In this document: piece after piece, positions 27,800 to 35,368 of the stretch | How positions within the stretch are numbered: the first letter of the stretch is position 1 | Layout: the number at the start of each line of letters is the position of its first letter | Origin: Gammaproteobacteria bacterium | Lineage (GTDB): Bacteria > Pseudomonadota > Gammaproteobacteria > Coxiellales > Coxiellaceae | DNA length: 64,000 nucleotides | Direction: 5' to 3' | Assembly: GCA_023266215.1 (NCBI GenBank) | Contig: JAHFRQ010000001.1 | Location: 62,001 to 126,000 of the forward strand | Translations under genes and position numbers: made by a program | Notes under the pieces: generated by a model | Told to the model about the DNA's origin: nothing | The model's input: the letters and a program-made list of their open reading frames with translations, nothing else | Database searches by the model: none

Positions 27800-28504
27800 A
27801 TGAAAAAACAATTCAATCAACTTCTGCAACAAATTTTGCCAAAACGGTGTTTATTGTGCGATGAGGCCTGTTTTGATCATCATTTTCTCTGTTATGACTG
27901 CGAAAGCATCTTGCCCTGGCAGCCGCCTTCTTGTGTGCGTTGCGGCGTTGCGCTGCCAGAGCAGGCTGATTTTGTTTTGTGCGCGCTGTGCCTAAGTCAT
28001 CAACCTGCCTTCCATGCCACAACGGCTTTATTCGAATATAAGCCGCCCATATCACAATTTGTATTGAAATTAAAATTTCAAAAGAATTTAAGCATGGCTC
28101 GGCTTTTTTCAAATTACTGGATTGATTATATAAAAAAATATCGTGATTTAAATAATTTACCTGAACTCTTAATTCCAGTGCCACTGCATCATAAACGATT
28201 GCGCGAGCGCGGATTTAATCAAGCGCTGGAAATTGCAAAACCCATCGGCAAGCAATTTAAAATCCCTATTGATATTAAATCTTGTAGTCGTATTATGAAT
28301 ACCCATCCTCAAGCCACACTGTCTGTTAAAGATAGAAAAAATAATTTAAAAAATGCTTTTGTATTATCTCATCCTATTACCGCAAAACACGTTGCTATCA
28401 TTGATGATGTGGTCACAACCGGCACAACGGTCAATGAAATATCGCGCTTATTGGAAAAATCAGGGGTGAATAATATCGAAGTGTGGTGCTGTGCAAGGGC
28501 TTAA
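27800..28504 (+). CDS. comF: ComF family protein (phosphoribosyltransferase-like)
   Basis: A 234-residue protein with an N-terminal zinc-ribbon-like region (Cys pairs KRCLLC, CYDC, CVRC, CALC within the first 65 residues) and a C-terminal type I phosphoribosyltransferase domain. The PRPP motif reads IIDDVVTTGTT near residue 200, and RLRERGFNQA is the family signature. ComF/GntX proteins are needed for DNA uptake in transformable bacteria. It is a single-gene unit starting 48 bases from the tRNA. Confidence 0.9.
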   Translation: MKKQFNQLLQQILPKRCLLCDEACFDHHFLCYDCESILPWQPPSCVRCGVALPEQADFVLCALCLSHQPAFHATTALFEYKPPISQFVLKLKFQKNLSMARLFSNYWIDYIKKYRDLNNLPELLIPVPLHHKRLRERGFNQALEIAKPIGKQFKIPIDIKSCSRIMNTHPQATLSVKDRKNNLKNAFVLSHPITAKHVAIIDDVVTTGTTVNEISRLLEKSGVNNIEVWCCARA

Positions 28505-28511
28505 TTTAGGC

Positions 28512-28540
28512 TGAAGCAAAGAATGGATATCTTCGCTTCA
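28512..28540. terminator. Weak stem-loop between convergent comF and HTH genes
   Basis: TGAAGCAAAG and CTTCGCTTCA pair with one mismatch around a 9-base loop. It sits between the ends of two convergent genes and overlaps the stop of the HTH gene. No T-run follows on either strand, so a terminator role is uncertain. Confidence 0.25.
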
Positions 28541-28846
28541 ATTCCGCCAGCCTTTTTTGCGTGTTGATTTTATATTGGCTTTTAGTACGTCATCGATGCT
28601 AGCAAATTCTGTTTTAATAGGTGATGTTGCTTTCACTAAATTTTCAAGCAATCCCAATACCATTGAGATTTTGAGAAATGATTCTAACGAAATCAGCCTT
28701 TTTTGCTCAAATTTTCGGAGTGTCGCCAAACTCACGTTGGCTCGTTTTGCCAAACCACGCTGCGTCAATCCTATTTTAATGCGCTGGTCATGCACGTTGC
28801 TCGCCAGCTGATGTTGCGCCCTTGAAATGCTTATAAGTGCTACCAT
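28538..28846 (-). CDS. Orphan HipB-like XRE-family transcriptional regulator
   Basis: A helix-turn-helix protein of about 102 residues. The HTH reads QRIKIGLTQRGLAKRANVS followed by LATLRKFEQ, and the C-terminal tail (SIDDVLKAN then basic residues) is the one found in XRE partners of HipA kinases. No hipA follows; the next gene is comF on the other strand, so the toxin gene appears to be lost. I start it at the ATG at 28846; the frame continues to a TTG at 28864. Repeated ACTTAT half-sites lie across its start and promoter, consistent with autoregulation. Confidence 0.75.
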   Translation of the reverse strand: MVALISISRAQHQLASNVHDQRIKIGLTQRGLAKRANVSLATLRKFEQKRLISLESFLKISMVLGLLENLVKATSPIKTEFASIDDVLKANIKSTRKKGWRN

Positions 28847-28882
28847 AATGTTACTTATGATCAAATATTGGCAATAAGTGAT

Positions 28883-28911
28883 ATTATAGTGGTATTTTGT
28901 TGCTTATTCAA
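28883..28911 (-). promoter_or_regulatory. Promoter of the orphan HTH gene, next to ACTTAT half-sites
   Basis: On the minus strand TTGAAT and TATAAT are 17 bases apart, with transcription expected near 28876. ACTTAT/ATAAGT half-sites occur at 28853-28858 and 28874-28879, with a third (TTATAAGT) inside the gene start near 28831, forming a likely operator cluster. Confidence 0.5.
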
Positions 28912-29020
28912 ACTTAAATTTACAATAATAAAACACAAGAAAACACAAGAAAATATAAGAAATCCTTAATGCTACTCATGCATACTGGTGCTCTATACAA
29001 TTTCAAACAATAGGCGAAAA

Positions 29021-31144
29021 ATGCGCACTACAGACTCATTGCCCAAACCTCACTTGTCAGACCTTTCTGAAAAAGCTTTTGCTATCATCGGTAGCTTTAT
29101 TCAGGATAATACGGGCAAAGGCTCATGCGATGGCACAATAGTGGATTTTTTAAAAGCATTGGGGAAATTTAACTATATTAAAACTGTCGCGGGAATGATC
29201 AGCATTAGACATGCCAAAATTGCACTCACTGCTGAAATTTTTTCGCAAAATAACGCACCAAGTCAATTTCCACCTTGTGGGGGCCGAAGATATTTATTCG
29301 AGCAAGCGTCTTTATATGATGCATTGAATGCTTATCGCAGTAGTAAAAACACCGCAATGGTGATATTGCATCATTACTTTATCCAAAAATACTTATCACC
29401 TGAGATGATAAAAAAATTGTCGTGTTTGAAGAACCACATTAATCAAGCGCCAAATGAAAAAACACGAACCGCATTAATTCGCAATATAAGCGACTATGAT
29501 GAGCTCACTTATGCCATCTGCTCGCTACTGTCTCAAGAAGAAATATATCAGCATTTTATTTATTATCGAGATCGCTTAATTCCAAAAATAAATTCGACAG
29601 ATGTGAATTATGGAGACTACGTCTATCAGCAAGTGCAAAACTCTTTATATGAAATTTTTTCAGCGCTAACGCAGGCTCAAAAAATAGAGCAATTACCAAT
29701 ATGCAAACTTAAAATTCAAGAATATTTTTGTTACACTGATTTTTGTTACACTGAGCATCCTGTTTTTGTTAAGCTTCAAGCGCTCACTCTGCCGCATAAA
29801 AAAATTGAAAGTCAGCATAAGGAATTTTCAGATCAACTCTCATTAGAACACGCAAGTCTTCTATGTAGCGTTAGCAATCAATTAAGAGCATTAAAGTCAC
29901 CTTCAAAAAAGTCTCCTGCGATAACGACGGACTATTGCATAGATGCGATTACTGGGAAGCGCTCCATTCGGCCTCTACTTAATGAATTATTAGCAGAAGA
30001 TTTGAAAATTACTTTAGCTATTCTCGACAAACTCATTGCAGAATACAGTGATTCGGAGAACAGAGATTTATTTGAAAATAAATCAATGTTGGAATTGATA
30101 TACGATCTTTGTCTTGCGTCAAAAGATATAAAATTGCATCTGTCGGATTTTTTTAAAACGCAATTGCCAGAGGTACCGTTAGATCTTATTGCTAAACCAT
30201 GCGGCCCTAAAACAACTTTAGCACTGAATTTAAAACTGCTTTCAATCACGCAAACCGATATTGATCCTTATATTGATCAAATGATAGGGCTTCTTTCAGT
30301 GCATCTTGGTTATTTTTTTCATTATGTGGGGGAAGTTTTTTTCGTCGATTGCGCTACACGTATCATTTCAGCTCAAGAAAATAAAGAAAAACAAGCTCAG
30401 TCATTCTATCATTTTTGGAACAAATTGATAGAAAAAACTAATGCAAAAAACATTCCTCTTCTAAATAAGATATTAAATAAAATACCGTCGCACATAGGGC
30501 TTATAAAGCCAAATATGCATATAAGCAGAGCGAACTCTCTTGATCTTGATAATCAACAAGCTCTTAGTTTTTACATTAATCTTAAAATACACTTCCCTTA
30601 TTTAGCCGGAGAAACATTTTTTATTAAACCTCTTAACAACTCCTTGCTGAAGCGTTTTGATTTATATTACCATGACCTCATGCCGCAGCTTGACTTAACG
30701 CATTCTTTTTCAACTCGCTCATTTCTTGAAAATGCAAATAGAAAATCATTGAAAATAGCGCAAATAGAAAGTCATTTGAACGAAATGTTTAGAACTCGGT
30801 TTACGCCCACTTTATGGAATGATCAATCCTTGTGTACCAAGGAGTTTTATGCTGATTTCATGGAAAATTTTAATCAACTGATTTACGCAACATGCACGGT
30901 AAGAAAAACATTATTTGGATCATTTTTTGCAAAAGAAAGCCCATTTTCAATTGAAACACACTCTGCAAAGGCATTGATAGAACAGCTGTCATTATCAAGA
31001 GCATCAATGGGCATTATTAAAAAAGTTTTTCCAGATTGCTTTACGGGAGAAATTACAACATTTTCGAATGAATTAAGATGTTATATGAAAAAATTAGTCG
31101 CGCCAACTGATTTAAACGTAGTATCCATGTTAACCCGTGCTTAA
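29021..31144 (+). CDS. Large protein of unknown function
   Basis: A 707-residue, mostly helical, apparently soluble protein with no signal peptide, membrane segment or motif I recognise. It starts best at the ATG at 29021, which has AGGCG upstream; a GTG at 28988 is also in frame. A five-residue tandem duplication (FCYTDFCYTEH) comes from two exact 15-base repeats at 29725-29754. It ends 4 bases into the convergent hipB gene. Large orphan proteins of this kind are frequent among effectors of intracellular Legionellales, but nothing in the sequence proves secretion. Confidence 0.7.
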   Translation: MRTTDSLPKPHLSDLSEKAFAIIGSFIQDNTGKGSCDGTIVDFLKALGKFNYIKTVAGMISIRHAKIALTAEIFSQNNAPSQFPPCGGRRYLFEQASLYDALNAYRSSKNTAMVILHHYFIQKYLSPEMIKKLSCLKNHINQAPNEKTRTALIRNISDYDELTYAICSLLSQEEIYQHFIYYRDRLIPKINSTDVNYGDYVYQQVQNSLYEIFSALTQAQKIEQLPICKLKIQEYFCYTDFCYTEHPVFVKLQALTLPHKKIESQHKEFSDQLSLEHASLLCSVSNQLRALKSPSKKSPAITTDYCIDAITGKRSIRPLLNELLAEDLKITLAILDKLIAEYSDSENRDLFENKSMLELIYDLCLASKDIKLHLSDFFKTQLPEVPLDLIAKPCGPKTTLALNLKLLSITQTDIDPYIDQMIGLLSVHLGYFFHYVGEVFFVDCATRIISAQENKEKQAQSFYHFWNKLIEKTNAKNIPLLNKILNKIPSHIGLIKPNMHISRANSLDLDNQQALSFYINLKIHFPYLAGETFFIKPLNNSLLKRFDLYYHDLMPQLDLTHSFSTRSFLENANRKSLKIAQIESHLNEMFRTRFTPTLWNDQSLCTKEFYADFMENFNQLIYATCTVRKTLFGSFFAKESPFSIETHSAKALIEQLSLSRASMGIIKKVFPDCFTGEITTFSNELRCYMKKLVAPTDLNVVSMLTRA

Positions 31145-31359
31145 ATTTTATGTTCTCGATCCGTCATGCCCAGCACTGTCAAAATGCGCAGTACTGTTGA
31201 GAGCTGAATATCTTTTTCATTATTTTCAAAGCGCGATAGCGTAGGTGTGCTAACGCCCGCAAGCTGCGCTAATCTTACCTGTGTCAGACGCAGTGATTTT
31301 CGCCGCATTTTCGCTTCCGCTACAATCACTTTCCAATTAAGGCAAAACTGCCGTTCCAT
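31141..31359 (-). CDS. hipB: HipB-like XRE antitoxin
   Basis: A 72-residue repressor, essentially one HTH: LRLTQVRLAQLAGVS, then TPTLSRFENNEKD and a second helical pair. Its start lies 34 bases inside the end of the hipA gene; a later ATG at 31308 would avoid the overlap. In the usual arrangement hipB precedes hipA, but here it follows. It is expected to bind the HipA kinase and the promoter region upstream of hipA. Confidence 0.85.
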   Translation of the reverse strand: MERQFCLNWKVIVAEAKMRRKSLRLTQVRLAQLAGVSTPTLSRFENNEKDIQLSTVLRILTVLGMTDREHKI

Positions 31360-32522
31360 CGCTCCTCCATCTTGCTTATCAATTCTTTTTTTAATTTTTG
31401 CGTGCCAACAAGAGATTGCTCAACAGCTGCTAATGCATTTGGTAATTGTTTTTTTAAATCTAATGCTGCAGCCACAATACTGTCAGGAGCAATACCAAAT
31501 GCTTTTCCCATTTTAATCATATGCTGGCTTTTTAATTTTCCGAGAGCACAATTGGCAATACCACAAAGATTTAAGGCGATGGATTGATATTCTGGATAAA
31601 CAGCACTGGCTACTAAATCATATAACGGCGTTAAACGTAAACCTGCAGATGTGTGAAACATCGCAAAATTCTTAAAGTGTGCATCCGTATTACCAACCAA
31701 AAAACAGGCTAAAATACGCCGAAATAAAGCATCTGCTTCAGCGGGAATGCACTCTTTAGTATTAACAATAAATTTTCCCATATCCTCATAACTGCCGTCA
31801 TACTTTTCATCGCCTGAAGATTTTCCCAACAGCTGATTAAATTCTTCAAAATGATGCGTGCGTTTTCCTGCAGCATTGCGATCAAAGCGAGGAATAATTA
31901 ACGCTGGCTCATGAATGCTGGGCAGTGTCACGATTTCCATATCAACCACATTATCTTTAGGTAATAATTTTCTCACAGCCAATGTCGTTAAAAATTCCAA
32001 TTCTAATGAGTGATTTAAATTCCCGGAAGCTAATTTTGCAATATGCGTACTTAATTCTTTCGGGCCGACGGGTCGAAATGCTTTACCTTCTTTAACAACC
32101 AATAATTTTCGCTGCACACCAGACAGTGACGCGCGTCCTAATAGTGCCGCCAACGTTGCTTCATCAGCGTGATCTAATAAAATATGTTTTTGGGGTCTCG
32201 GATCAATCACAGACACAGCGCCTGCCAAATCAAATCCAAAGCCTAGCAATAATCCAAAACGATTTTTTGGATCTATGCCCAATGCTTTGGCTTGCGCCTT
32301 TTGAAACCAGCCTTCCGCGACTAAATTATCAAAAAAAGGATGCAACCCATGCTCACAAATAAAACCTTCTGACTGAAGCGGTAGCGTATAAGCAATGCCA
32401 GGATGCTTGGATTCAAGATAAGAGGCATCATAGGTAAAAATAACGCGCCCGCTTGGCTCTTCTTGCAAGCGCCCTGCATACACGTCTTTGTAGTAAACAT
32501 TGCCCCAGAGTGTTGTAGCCAT
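31326..32522 (-). CDS. hipA: HipA family serine/threonine kinase toxin
   Basis: A 398-residue HipA homologue. The N-terminal HipA_N domain (WGNVYYKDVYAGRLQEEPSG) is followed by the kinase core. LSGVQRKLLV holds the P-loop-like activation segment, IIPRFDRN follows, the catalytic LVGNTDAHFKNFAM carries Asp and Asn, and LTPLYDLVAS gives the metal-binding Asp. All key residues appear intact, so it should be active. Known HipA enzymes phosphorylate aminoacyl-tRNA synthetases and cause dormancy. It is the first gene of the pair, with hipB behind it. Confidence 0.9.
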   Translation of the reverse strand: MATTLWGNVYYKDVYAGRLQEEPSGRVIFTYDASYLESKHPGIAYTLPLQSEGFICEHGLHPFFDNLVAEGWFQKAQAKALGIDPKNRFGLLLGFGFDLAGAVSVIDPRPQKHILLDHADEATLAALLGRASLSGVQRKLLVVKEGKAFRPVGPKELSTHIAKLASGNLNHSLELEFLTTLAVRKLLPKDNVVDMEIVTLPSIHEPALIIPRFDRNAAGKRTHHFEEFNQLLGKSSGDEKYDGSYEDMGKFIVNTKECIPAEADALFRRILACFLVGNTDAHFKNFAMFHTSAGLRLTPLYDLVASAVYPEYQSIALNLCGIANCALGKLKSQHMIKMGKAFGIAPDSIVAAALDLKKQLPNALAAVEQSLVGTQKLKKELISKMEERWNGSFALIGK

Positions 32523-32585
32523 ATAAAATATCTTTTATATTTTTGACAATAATAGTAATATTATAAAACATATTATATATTATTG
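32521..32585 (-). promoter_or_regulatory. AT-rich nested inverted repeats upstream of hipA (putative operator)
   Basis: Two inverted repeats are visible: ATATAAAA/TTTTATAT around a 4-base centre at 32521-32540, including the start codon, and CAATAATA/TATTATTG at 32547-32554 and 32578-32585. A TATAAT hexamer on the minus strand lies within the second repeat. This is where HipB would be expected to repress, but no good -35 box is present. Confidence 0.4.
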
Positions 32586-32603
32586 ACCCAAAGTGCAAGC
32601 AGT

Positions 32604-33776
32604 TTACGCGCCATTATTCCGACGATACACATCTTCTCTAAAATGCGCATGGCCTTGCGCATCAACAAAGGCGGTAATATAAGTCACATAAATCGGCATC
32701 GGATTTTTGAGTTGAATATATTTTGTTTGTGTTGTTGATAAATACTGATTGGTTAATTCAGCATTTAAATCTTTATTATCTGAATAAAAATACTCGACCA
32801 ATTGCAATGGATGCTCCAGGCGAATACAGCCCGAGCTATAAGCGCGCTTCATGTCAGAAAATAATGCCTTTTGCGGCGTGTCATGCATGTAAACATCATC
32901 GCTATTTTCAAAAATAAATTTTACGCGGCCTAATGGATTTTCATCACCGGGTGGTGCCGTTAATCGATATGTAAAATTACTAGGCGTTGCGGCCTGCCAA
33001 TTAATCGTCAACGGGTCAACTTCAGGGGAATCTTTATCCCAGTTTTTATAAATTTTTAATCCGCCATGCTCTTTTAAATAATTGGGATTTTTTTGCATGC
33101 CCGGAATAATATCTTCTTTTAAAATTGTCTTGGGTACATTCCATTGCGGATTAAACACCACGGTTTGTACTTTAGAATATAAAATCGGGGTGGGTCTTGT
33201 GGATCTGCCTGCAATCACATTCATGCTCAACACTTCATTACCGCGATCAATTAAATGCAATTTATAATCCGGAATATTAATGTGAATATAACGCGCACCT
33301 TCATCTTCCGGTAATTTTCCCCATTCATTCATGCTGGTCACCAGTTCTTTATAACGTTCAGCTGGTGTAATATTTAAGGCATTTAACGTTGCTTGATTCA
33401 CAATGCCGTTGGATTTTAAGCCATGTCGCCATTGAAATTGCATAACACCATACTGCAGCGCATGATCAAATTCTTTTGAATTTTCCGTGGGCTCATTTTT
33501 CATATCACCCAATAAAATTAATCGTTCTCGAATTTGTGAAACCGCGACATTGTGATTGCCTAATTTTAAAGGCAATTGCGTTGGTTGAATGGCAGGCCAA
33601 GGTTGTTTAGCTAGTTGCGCATAGGTCGGCAAGATCTGATAAATTTGCTGCGCGGTTTTATTTGTCGTACCAGGCTGATTCGTTGCCTGCACATTCACAG
33701 ATTGCTTTGCGCAGCTGGATAATAGAAAAACGAAAACTGACAAACATATCAGTGATTTTAATTTTTGATATAACAT
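32604..33776 (-). CDS. L,D-transpeptidase lipoprotein (YcbB/LdtD-like)
   Basis: The protein starts with a lipoprotein signal: a hydrophobic stretch then LLSSC, with Cys22 as lipidation site. A peptidoglycan-binding helical module follows (VAVSQIRERL...HGLKSNGIVNQATLNAL). The YkuD catalytic domain spans about residues 150-330, with YMHDTPQKALF and the active-site SSGCIRLEHP, Cys317. It would form 3-3 cross-links in peptidoglycan or attach proteins to it, from the periplasmic side of the membrane. At 390 residues it is shorter than E. coli LdtD (about 615). Confidence 0.9.
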   Translation of the reverse strand: MLYQKLKSLICLSVFVFLLSSCAKQSVNVQATNQPGTTNKTAQQIYQILPTYAQLAKQPWPAIQPTQLPLKLGNHNVAVSQIRERLILLGDMKNEPTENSKEFDHALQYGVMQFQWRHGLKSNGIVNQATLNALNITPAERYKELVTSMNEWGKLPEDEGARYIHINIPDYKLHLIDRGNEVLSMNVIAGRSTRPTPILYSKVQTVVFNPQWNVPKTILKEDIIPGMQKNPNYLKEHGGLKIYKNWDKDSPEVDPLTINWQAATPSNFTYRLTAPPGDENPLGRVKFIFENSDDVYMHDTPQKALFSDMKRAYSSGCIRLEHPLQLVEYFYSDNKDLNAELTNQYLSTTQTKYIQLKNPMPIYVTYITAFVDAQGHAHFREDVYRRNNGA

Positions 33777-33784
33777 AACTCAAA

Positions 33785-33806
33785 ATCCTTGTAATAAAAC
33801 AAGGAT
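33785..33806 (-). promoter_or_regulatory. Hairpin that could cover the Shine-Dalgarno of the L,D-transpeptidase gene
   Basis: ATCCTTGT and ACAAGGAT form a perfect 8-bp stem with a 6-base loop. In the minus-strand transcript the AAGGA that should bind the ribosome, 9 bases before the ATG, lies in the 3' arm. A TATAAT just upstream (33808-33813) could place the transcription start inside the 5' arm, which would break the hairpin, so its relevance depends on the real start. Confidence 0.35.
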
Positions 33807-33843
33807 AATTATACCTAAAAAAATCAGTAATCACATATCAAAC

Positions 33844-33865
33844 CATCACATATTGCTATGTGATG
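33844..33865 (-). terminator. Perfect 9-bp stem-loop downstream of the 33884-35077 gene
   Basis: CATCACATA and TATGTGATG pair perfectly around a 4-base loop, 19 bases after the stop codon at 33884. No T-run follows directly on the minus strand (a seven-T run comes about 20 bases later), so this may be a weak terminator or a stabilising 3' structure. Confidence 0.35.
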
Positions 33866-33883
33866 GGATGTTTATGACAAGCC

Positions 33884-35077
33884 TCAAGCGGCAGCGGGAG
33901 CCATGCTAATTGACCGCAATGTCAGCGCTTTTTCAGATTGCAGTAAAGATGACGGAACTCCTTTTTGCATTAAACGATATGCTAAAGCGGAAGTCTTATT
34001 TTTAAATAATCCAGAATAACGCTGAGCGCTAATTAACTGTCTATATGTATAATCATTTTGAATTGGCGTATCTAAAATGGTCTTGATATCATTCAGCTTT
34101 TCATTTTTAATTATGCTTGCCGTTGCTTTTAAAATTAAACAACCTTTTTCGATCTTGCTGGATTGAGCCTCATAAAAATAACTTGAAGCACCATCATTCA
34201 CCATTTTTGTTGCTTCATCAGTCACGGCCAATAGGAATTTTTTAACATCGCCCTCTTCAAATAAATTAATTTTTTTGATTAATTCAACAGATAGCTTATT
34301 AATTTGAGCTAACTGAAGATTTCGTGCGGCCACTTCTCGCGATGGATCAACAATTTTAAATAATCTTTTTCGAAGCATCCATACGCCAGCAAGAGGTGCC
34401 GTTGCAAGACCTAAATTAGAAGGAACATTCATTGGCACCAAAAATCCATCTAAGCTATAAGCACTGGTAACGGTTGAGCGCAATCCAATAAATGCCGCTG
34501 CAGCAAGCAAGGTAGTAGGAATGGCTGCTGCAACAGCAATAAGATTTATGCCTGGTGTCATGAAAATAACTGCTGCGGTAATGACGATAGCGCCAACGAT
34601 CAATCCTGCTAGTAATAAAGCACCTCTTCGCAACCAAGTACGTGTGTACGATACGTCATAGTGACATTTCGATACGTCTTCAATTAACGCTGACAATTTA
34701 TCTTTTTCTGGCGCTGTTAAATATTTATGCATATTCTTGATGCCTACTTCAATTAGATTAAGTGCATCAATATCTTTTTTACTCATTCGATCTTTTCTAA
34801 TACCTAAAATGCTTGTGCATTTTATTTCATGTAAATATAAATTTACCATTGTGATAAGGTTATTTAATGTTCTTTGGTCTTTTAGTAGCAAAGATCTTTC
34901 ATCTGATGACTCTGCTTTATCTAGATCTAAATTGCTTAATGCGAATTGCAATTCATCTAGCTTTGTTTGATAAAGCGAAAGCTCGGCTTCTAATAATTCA
35001 TATTTGTCTATTAATTTTTTAGTTTCTTCCTGATCGCTATTAACCGCTTCTAAAAAATCACGTGGATTATTTTTCAT
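33884..35077 (-). CDS. Coiled-coil/transmembrane protein of unknown function (paralogue 1)
   Basis: A 397-residue protein. Residues 10-135 are charged and heptad-like (coiled coil). A membrane hairpin (about 152-173 and 178-199, separated by MTPGIN) and a possible third hydrophobic segment near 220-235 follow. The C-terminal helical domain starts with REVAARNLQ at 247. It is homologous over its length to the neighbour at 35368-36660: shared landmarks are the DQ-x2-L pair, Tyr/Trp-Met/Leu-Arg-Arg before the hairpin, PG[IL]N, REVAAR-x-LQ and FxEAQxSK. I do not recognise the family. Membrane remodelling or effector roles would be speculation. Confidence 0.72.
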   Translation of the reverse strand: MKNNPRDFLEAVNSDQEETKKLIDKYELLEAELSLYQTKLDELQFALSNLDLDKAESSDERSLLLKDQRTLNNLITMVNLYLHEIKCTSILGIRKDRMSKKDIDALNLIEVGIKNMHKYLTAPEKDKLSALIEDVSKCHYDVSYTRTWLRRGALLLAGLIVGAIVITAAVIFMTPGINLIAVAAAIPTTLLAAAAFIGLRSTVTSAYSLDGFLVPMNVPSNLGLATAPLAGVWMLRKRLFKIVDPSREVAARNLQLAQINKLSVELIKKINLFEEGDVKKFLLAVTDEATKMVNDGASSYFYEAQSSKIEKGCLILKATASIIKNEKLNDIKTILDTPIQNDYTYRQLISAQRYSGLFKNKTSALAYRLMQKGVPSSLLQSEKALTLRSISMAPAAA

Positions 35078-35243
35078 ATCAACCTCTGTATTTATAAATT
35101 AATTTTTATCTCTCCTTAAGTAGTTGCAATGTAACAGATATTGAACACATAGCATTATCTTAATTTGCTATTTTTGTGCTTATTTTTGCTGAAAAAAGCT
35201 GATATGGGCTGATTTAATGCTGTGTTAAGGAAAAAAGAGAAAG

Positions 35244-35368
35244 AATCCGCTTGTTGCGTTTGCTGCGCAAACTACACGCACGGTTCCTTCAGTGCCACTC
35301 GTTATTTTCTATTGGCATTAAAGGAACCGCGCGTGCAGCACAGCGTAGCTGTGCGAAACAAGCGGATT
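35244..35368. repeat. Cloverleaf-like nested palindromic element
   Basis: A 12-bp outer stem (AATCCGCTTGTT at 35244-35255 with AACAAGCGGATT at 35357-35368) encloses three further stems. One is a small hairpin GTTTGC/GCAAAC (35258-35272). The second is a central stem-loop in which CGGTTCCTT (35281-35289) pairs with AAGGAACCG (35321-35329) and TGCCA with TGGCA. The third is a hairpin GCACAGC/GCTGTGC (35338-35354). The right arm touches the stop codon of the upstream gene. It could be a MITE or REP-like mobile element, or a structured RNA in the paralogue mRNA. Only one copy is seen in the window. It is markedly richer in GC than its surroundings. Confidence 0.8.
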
